A DNA stretch of 64,000 nucleotides from Streblospio benedicti (Eukaryota > Annelida > Polychaeta > Spionida > Spionidae), in contig CM032661.1 in NCBI GenBank assembly GCA_019095985.1, forward strand, positions 33,920,717-33,984,716, given 5' to 3'. Of this stretch, positions 57,065-64,000 are shown one piece after another. The notes beneath the pieces were generated by a model. It was not told where the DNA came from, ran no database searches, and was given only the letters and a program-made list of their open reading frames with translations. The position numbers and the translations under genes are program-made. Numbering within the stretch: the stretch's first letter is position 1; the number at the start of each line of letters is the position of its first letter.

Positions 57065-59729
57065 GCCAAGTTTTGAGCTGTAAAGTGATATTTAGGGTGC
57101 CGTTTTGTCATGGGTCTTTAAGTATCTGCAAGAAGTGAGCGGCAAAAGTCAGTGCAATTTGTAAAGGGAACGAAAGTAAGCACATGCAATTGCAAACCAT
57201 GAGGAGAAAATAGACGACATCGTGTGTTCACAACAACCGTATGCATATTGAATATGAAAAATCATGTAATAGTAGCAACTAAAGAGATACAACTAATAGA
57301 ATTCAATATATTTGACTGTAATGACAATTGAAAATAAGAACAGACTTTTCAAGTCACGGCAGTCTCTTAAAACACTGGATTTGTGAACATGCAAAAGTGG
57401 TTTAGCACACTAGAAATATTCAAATATGGCGTATGTGGCGAAAATACAGGACCCACATGTTAATATATGTAATGTTTATATGTTCAGATCAAGTTTATCG
57501 TTATATTGAATTCAAAATTTGTAAAGAGCTTAATCATGGATTATTATATTGTATTCAATGATGTATGTTAATATAATCTAATGTGTATATTTTCGGATGT
57601 AGCGTGGTTTATATTGTAATATTTAATGTATGTTGTTATTAAATCATGTTGTACTCACGTAACCTTAAGAACATTGTAAATTAATGTTAACATGTTGAAT
57701 GGGGTAACACAGGAAAAATGGTGATTGATAACAAGTATGTGAATTCCCAGGATATAAAGAAACATCTTACTTGTGGACTTCATCATCACCGGGCATTGGT
57801 ACGGAAGGACTTACATTATATTTTAAACATGCAAAGCATTTCAGCAACGTGTAGAGAGAGAATCATTTGCCAAAGCTCATGTTATAGGCAGAAAATATTT
57901 CAAGAACTCTCCAGTTTTCAACTCAAATAATCTACCAACCAGAGTGTGGACACGGTTTTGAAGTTTCAAGCACATATGCTTTTGTCAAAATGGACAATGA
58001 TAAAGATCAACTTTTGTTCTTTGAATGGTGACTAAACATAGGAATAGTAACATTTTGGATGATGTATCGCAAGTCTTGTAATTTCACCAGGCATATTACC
58101 ATTAACATTTGTAACTGTTGGAGTACTTCTTTATATTAGTATTACTAATTTCATAGGCATGGTCTCATTATTTTGTTATTGCATTTTTCTTTCATTGCTA
58201 TTCTAACGTATCGTTCTAGCTATGGAGCTCTTTACAGCTGAAAAGCTTTGATAAAATTAAATTTTTTAGGACTTTCAAAAATATTGCGATACTTATCATA
58301 GAATAGAAAGAAAACACAAACAATTTCTAAATGTGGCATTTAGAAGATTTTAATTATAAAACAGTTTACAAATTTCTAAGTAATAGAATCTAATTGTAAA
58401 GAAGTTTTACTGTGTGTATAATAATATATGCATATACCTTCACAGACGCAGAATAATGGTTTCATTTTCCAAATTATTCTGAAATATTGTTGTTTGTAAA
58501 ACAAATGCCTTATTTAGAAGGCACAAGTAATGTTAACCATTTGTATGCATTGCTTTAATCTCTGGAAGTATTTTCAATTAATATATTGGATTGTTGAAAT
58601 TCTTTGCTATTATTTCTTTGGGCACTTAACATTGTCGGTCTACGGAGGTCTCTTACACAGCACATATATTCAGTGTTAGACGGCTATAACTTGTGATTCA
58701 ATCAATAAGCCCAAAACAAATGAACTTGGATTCATCATTAAAATATTACAACCTATCAACAGGGCATACACATATTATTCGTCACGTATACAAACAAGTT
58801 AATTCATATAAAAATAAACAATATGTTATACTTACATCATATATTTACTGCGTCATACAGTTATGATTTTAATAATACTCTTGCATGGTTATTGCTTACT
58901 TAGATCAATTCTTGATGAGCAGAATAAAACAATTTTCTACTTCTAACAGATCCGTCACTCTACATTGTTATACCACTGTGGTTTTATCATTAAGTTGATT
59001 TCAGAAGTGATTGTTTTTGTGGGCCACTGAAATAGACATACATATGAGTCTGATTTTGTGATTCTGATTCTGTATTATACTGCTAAATCTACAGTGTTGT
59101 TACAGCAAAATTCTTGGGTTACTGTAACGTTTTAAAGAAATGTGCTCTTCTCCACATATTGTGGAGTATTGTCATGTGTTAACTTCTCCAATACTCAATA
59201 ATAGTCAGTATATACAAGTTAAGGTGGTTCTCTGTAGGCTTTAGATGTTATATAGCAGAAATACACAACTAAAAAGTTCAATTGATATACTGTTTGCTCA
59301 TATTTAACACTATATATTCAATAAAAAGCTTTCATTGTCTGAACAGATATTTGTCTTTACTAAAATATATAGTTCTTTGCTCAAATATGGTATTAATATG
59401 TGAACATACACAGATCAAACAATTTGTAAATTCACTTCAATAGCACAAATGTAAACAAGGCAATAAAATTGACATAGCATTATTCAGTCTATAAGGGCAT
59501 CAACGCCCCACAGCGTCAAACAAAACATTAGAAATTTGTCAAACAAATCACCCGAAAATTATTGGAATTAGGAAGTTATGAAGATATCTGGACAGTCATA
59601 ACAGTCATAACGGCACCAAACAACGAAAAACGAATATAGGAAAAATAAGTTGTTATGAAAACACGAAAATAGTGTGATATTTGTGACAGAGTGATATTTA
59701 AGGTCACAGTAAGGTTAGATTCTTCATAT
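57065..59729. other. Gene-free AT-rich interval
   Basis: 2.7 kb with scattered short frames, none bounded by convincing splice signals or showing protein-like composition. No repeats were recognised. Confidence 0.5.
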
Positions 59730-59985
59730 GTGGTGCCACGTAAAAAAGACTCACATTGCTTTAAAAAGAGAAATTTGCTTCTGAGAGTCAAGTTCTTTAT
59801 TGTTTATAGTATACTAAAATTAGAAAGCTGAAATTTGATATTTTACCACATAACCTTTCTTGAGATCGAGCAACAGCTACAAATGGGACAAACACACTCA
59901 CTCATGAATGAATACTTTACTTTAGGGAAGGTCTCTTTATAGAGGATTGGTATTAATTGTAGGTTATGCTGTATGAAGTGTGACA
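59730..59985. repeat. Dispersed direct repeat, copy 1
   Basis: Shares GTTTATAGTATAC, TTACCACATAACCTTTCTT, GAGCAACAGCTA and CTCTTTATAGAGG, in the same order, with 61465-61735. Family unknown; no reading frame. Confidence 0.65.
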
Positions 59986-61262
59986 TAAAGGCAGTTGAAG
60001 TGTTAGATGTTTCTGTATTAAGGAGTGGTTTTGTATGATAAAAAATAAAAGTCATTATATCATAAAAATTGTCTCTGAACTATTGACTGACTTATGTTTA
60101 AACTTTAACCTTTAAAGTGTTGCGCTATGTCCACGCATTTACATATGGCTGTCCCATTCACACACACCAGAAACACTTGACTGCCCATCACACACACACA
60201 AGACAAACATAGCAGTTACCGAATTGCCACAAGGTTGTAGCACTGAGCCCGAATGTTCATATGAACATGCTCATTGAGTTGGTAGCTCTTTTTCAAACGT
60301 TTTACAGAGAGCTTTATATTTAAGTTTCACAGTGCCTTACAGAAATATAAACATTGTTAATGCTATTCGTGGGGTGTGAACTTTTATTACATTGATTTGT
60401 GTAAAACAACACCTAAAATGACAAAAATCAAACTATTTCAAAACCTTTTTACACCTCATTCCTATTTATTGGTGCATTTCACTCAAAGCATACTCACTAT
60501 TGCATTGATACATTTATGTGTCTGCTTTTTGTGGGGGTGGGGGGTGGGGGTGGGGTCCTTTTACAGTGGTTTACAGCATGAACCAGCATTAAAATGAGTC
60601 GTAAGATAAAAAGTATCTACTATACAAAACTTGAGAACACTACTGTACTTGGTTTATATTATTGGTTTATTGTGGCATGTTATTCACTAGAACATGATGA
60701 TATGTGAAAATTGAATTAGAAGGTTTTAAGTAAAGACAAACAAAGGTATGACTGTATGGCTAATTTATTACATATGAACAACTATTGAAGGCACATGATA
60801 AAATAATATCTAGAGTAAAATTATAAACCTAATAATAATAGGCTGATATAATTCCCTAGTATCCTACCTAATTACGTACATAAATATAAAAATAGAGATG
60901 GAATAAACAAAAAACTAACTAAGTCATGCAGCATGCTGTATTGGGCTGTTTGGGGGTAGAAAAGTTAAAGTAAAAAGTTTAAAAATTTTGTTGGGGGAAT
61001 AACAGCTTTGCTGTTACCCCCTTACCCCGGTGGTGCAAGTTCCTGAAAGCAAGCTATCTGAAAAGTGAGAAACCATAAGCCAACAAACAAAAACTAAGTG
61101 TGGTGGTGGTGGGGAGGTGGCGGCTGAGAAATAAATAAATGTGACCTCCTCCTTCAAATTCAAGTCTAGAACTGACGAGTGTGTGACAACAGCTGGAAGG
61201 AATTAGTTACACATGCACTAGACGTGCCTTGTTCTCGTCATGGGACCTATCAGAGAAAGGCT

Positions 61263-61300
61263 AGAGGTTAGGGGTTAGAGGTTAGAGGTTGGAGGTTATA
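61263..61300. repeat. Short GGTTAGA tandem repeat
   Basis: Five or so 7-bp units, GTTAGGG to GTTAGAG, resembling degenerate animal telomere repeat. Too short and imperfect to call an interstitial telomere. Confidence 0.3.
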
Positions 61301-61464
61301 GCTCAAAGGTTGGTTCATGCCCTGCCAAATAAACCTATGTTTTAAAAAAACACCATTTTATGTCATACAAGACAATAGTAGTGTGCACACGGGTTGTTTA
61401 ATGAATATTCTAACCACCCCTTTCTACTCTGGGGTCAGCGGTTTGTGGTGGATTCTTCTTGTGT

Positions 61465-61735
61465 TGTGCCAGACAAAAAGACTCACTTTGGTTTAAACAT
61501 ATCTATTTGCTACGCAGAATACAGTTCTTCACTGTTTATAGTATACCAACATTAGAAAGCTGCAAATTGATATATTACCACATAACCTTTCTTATCCCCT
61601 TCTATATCTAGTTGCTATATAGAGTACAGCAGAGAGATTGAGCAACAGCTAAAATGTGATTAACACACTCGCCCGTGAATAAAGAGAGGATGTCTCTTTA
61701 TAGAGGTGTGATATTAATTGTACATGCTGTATGAA
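61465..61735. repeat. Dispersed direct repeat, copy 2
   Basis: Second copy of the 59730 repeat with an extra stretch of about 35 bp (CCCCTTCTATATCTAGTTGC onwards) before GAGCAACAGC. Between the copies (59.99-61.46 kb) I see G-rich runs at 60534-60556, a small hairpin at 60993-61021 (GGGGGAATAACAGC / GCTGTTACCCCC) and no gene. Confidence 0.65.
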
Positions 61736-62004
61736 ATTTAAAAATATCATGAAAATAACACAAAAAACCGTTCAAAGAGTCAGAAGCCAGAGTCACAAGA
61801 CGGGGATTGTGCAATAAGAAATAATACAGTAATCTAATCATAAATTGTCTCTACACTGAACTAAAACGCTAAACCCTCCAATAGGCATATCATGTGAGTG
61901 AATCTCCCGTCAGAGCAGTGGTAGAAATCCGTACGACTGCTTATTGCAACCCAGTCTACAAAATACATGTGTACAGCAGGCCAAATCAAAAGAGACGTAT
62001 GATT

Positions 62005-62270
62005 TATGATCTCCAATTCCCACTAAGAGGACTTGGTAATTGGCATCCTTGTCACACTATACAGCAACAGTACGTAGTCATGTGCTCATTGCACACATAA
62101 TCGTTCACTAGCCTCACCTGCACCTCATTAACGTATAGGTATATGCTTAGTGTACAACTGTTTAGGGATGAGTTTGCTTAGCTCACACACCAAGACCCTG
62201 ACCCGGACTCGAACCCGTGACATTCCAATCACAAGTACAACTCCCTAAATATATTACTACAGAAGCACAC
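62005..62270 (-). repeat. tRNA-derived SINE, nearly complete
   Basis: On the minus strand: an A-box region TTTAGGGAGTTGTACTTGTG, the B box CGGGTTCGAGTCC at 62205-62216, a central part and the GGCATCCTTGTCACACTATA tail (plus-strand reading). The plus-strand words TTAGGGATGAGTTT and CATTAACGTATAGGT are shared with 1505-1850. Confidence 0.5.
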
Positions 62271-62309
62271 AAATACCTCTAATTAAGAGATAACATCAAT
62301 AAATAATAG

Positions 62310-63625
62310 ATCATTTTGCAGAGTCCCAAATCTTGATAAAGAGAAAACCGCAGCCTCCATAAAGAGACCACCTTTTCACCAAAACCCCTTGAACACATTT
62401 CTATTCCTGGGCTTAAAGAGAGGTTTTTCTGAATATGTACATGATAATAGCACTTACAGCAAGCTCGTTCCAAGCTTTGTATACTTAGGGGTAGGTGTCA
62501 GTTTATCTGGCCCAATGAATGCCTTCAGAAGGTTTCCCTGAACATTTCATATACAACCTTCAAGAAAATATTGCACTCAAAGGTTCTGAATTCTCTGAAA
62601 AATCACAACCGACCACACTAGTTGAGCATGTGTTAACACCAGATCAGGGATGGGACCAGGGGTGGGGGCTTCGGGGGCCTAAGCACCCCCTCCCCCACGC
62701 GGTCTCAATCTCTTTTCCCTAACGCTCGTGAACCTACCCTCTTTCCAATCTTTTGTAAGTGTTTCTCAAGTCAAGCACCCCACCTTACCTATACTCACAA
62801 TCCCCCCACCCATATACTCTCAAGCCCCTACCTTGTCTCAAGCCAAGCCCCAACCCCACAACCCTATATGGTATAATCACACAAGCCCTTGCCTTCTCTC
62901 AAAGTCTTACCGCCCCACTGCCATAGGCAAGATCCTACCTTCTCTAAAACCAAGCCATCCCCTCCCCGTCAGCCATATACTCACAAGCCCCCCCCTCATT
63001 CTCTCAAGCTCTCACCTTGTCTCAAGCCCCCCACTCCCATACTCTCACAAGGCGCCGCCATCTCTCAAACCCACTCCCTGCCATATACTCACAAGCCCCT
63101 CATTCTCTCAAGTTCTCGCATTCTCTCAAGCCATATACTCAGAAGCCCCCGCTTTTTCTCAAACCCCAGCCTTCTCTCAAGATTCCTCAGATTTTTTTCC
63201 TCAGACGTATGCTCACAGACCCACATTATTTCAAGCCAAGACCCCCTCCCCCAGCCATGAACACCCTGCAAACCCCACCCAATCCCACCCGCTGAGCACG
63301 GGCCTGCATAGCCGTGCAGATTTAAACACCACATCGCTTCGTGCCGGCGAGCGTGCTCACAGTGGGACCGGCCCGGGCATGTGGCAGCCGTGGCCGCGTA
63401 ATGGGGCAGACACCATTGATTATAGTCCATGCTCACACACTGTGTTTTTTACATCTCATGTTTACCAGACAACATCTAAACCAAGCTCCAAGTAGGCGCA
63501 GCGCCTTTTCAGCAATATGTTTTGTAACCGGAAGTGGTCTCCGATTGGAGGTTGGCACCTGTCATGACACAAAGTAGGAGTGGCGTTTGTCAGATCATAG
63601 CGCTGGTTTGAGGAGACTTTGAGAC
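62310..63625. repeat. Dispersed repeat, right copy, interrupted by a pyrimidine tract
   Basis: Its two ends match 50926-51575, but about 650 bp of C/T-rich sequence (62640-63255) lies between the parts that are nearly adjacent in the left copy. The GC-rich block at 63280-63440 is highly similar to 51220-51370. Confidence 0.7.
62640..63255. repeat. Degenerate pyrimidine-rich minisatellite
   Basis: Irregular repeats of words such as CATATACTCACAAGCC and TTCTCTCAAGCCCC. Open frames here are by-products of the biased composition (Pro/Ser/His rich in all three frames). Confidence 0.65.
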
Positions 63626-64000
63626 TAGCTTTCTGACCCACGATCCCCCAATACATTAGAAAATGAAAATCCACCCCCCAAAAGCAAATGAGAAATGAAA
63701 AGTATGACCTCCTCCCAATCCGTACAGATGAAAGCCATATTGAAATTAATATTTTTTCAAGATCTTAGAAAAGTCATCATTGAATTTTGTAAAGGCGTCA
63801 TTGAAAAAATGAAATTTTGTGAATATTCACTGAAAATTCATTGAAGGTCATTGATTTTTGGTTAAACTGGTAATTTGAATGGTGTTTGAGTGGAGATAAA
63901 ACTCGGCACTCATATTCGGCACTTTGATATCTTCCAAAGTCATAATATTTGTGCGAAATTGATCACGTGAGACCCTCACACACCACATAATATGGTAAGA
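63626..64000. other. Window end, no gene seen
   Basis: AT-rich sequence with short self-similar words (TCATTGAA, TTCATTGAAGGTCATTG). Nothing else recognised. Confidence 0.4.

Noticed and set aside
61263-61300. Interstitial telomere
   Set aside because: Only a few imperfect GTTAGAG units, better explained as a short microsatellite.
62728-63495. 255-residue open frame rich in Pro, Ser and His
   Set aside because: It lies across the pyrimidine-rich minisatellite and the GC-rich repeat. All three frames are open and equally biased, so it reflects composition.
1-64000. CRISPR arrays, rRNA genes, bacterial-type operons or retroelement coding regions
   Set aside because: None seen. Gene structure is that of an animal nuclear genome, and no reverse transcriptase, integrase or transposase frame was found among the open frames.

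Overview
The window is AT-rich nuclear DNA from an invertebrate animal. Short exons with canonical GT-AG splice sites are separated by introns of roughly 0.2-4 kb. There are no operons, and small non-autonomous transposons and tRNA-derived SINEs are frequent. The gene content (a TRPV-like channel, an aldo-keto reductase, a secreted protein of the insect DUF7042-7045 type, an LRR protein, a long coiled-coil protein) and the abundant TACATGTA words suit a marine lophotrochozoan or invertebrate deuterostome. I cannot name the species.

Layout. (1) About 1-28,074, minus strand: one long coiled-coil gene that runs off the left edge. I read some 30 exons from splice signals. All but two are phase 0 at both ends with lengths divisible by three, and the recurring size is 84 nt (28 residues). 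Its middle (15.8-22.7 kb) is an array of micro-exons, mostly exactly 36 nt, each encoding a variant of one 12-residue motif. Part of that array was copied in a 2.5-kb tandem duplication. A second possible first exon lies at 24.2 kb. (2) 29.6-30.0 kb: a Harbinger-like MITE. (3) 30,630-32,519, minus: an intronless TRPV-like cation channel of 629 residues. (4) 33,530-42,175, minus: a 17-exon gene whose splice model closes exactly on 656 residues. It encodes a Cys-rich secreted, probably GPI-anchored protein made of two related halves. (5) 42.5-43.0 kb: nested MITEs. (6) 44,231-50,529, minus: a 9-exon aldo-keto reductase of 330 residues with all four catalytic residues and one GC-AG intron. Its introns hold three pogo-like MITEs, a SINE head, a long hairpin element and a G/C-tract element. 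(7) 50.5-55.4 kb: intergenic DNA with repeats. (8) 55,397-56,746, plus: an intronless secreted LRR protein of 449 residues. (9) 56.8-64 kb: no gene found; it holds duplicated repeats, SINEs and a pyrimidine-rich tract.

The four minus-strand genes lie head to tail, and the LRR gene is divergent from the reductase. Nothing suggests that the five genes act in one pathway. The least ordinary feature is the micro-exon array in the coiled-coil gene, with its partly frame-breaking tandem duplication.
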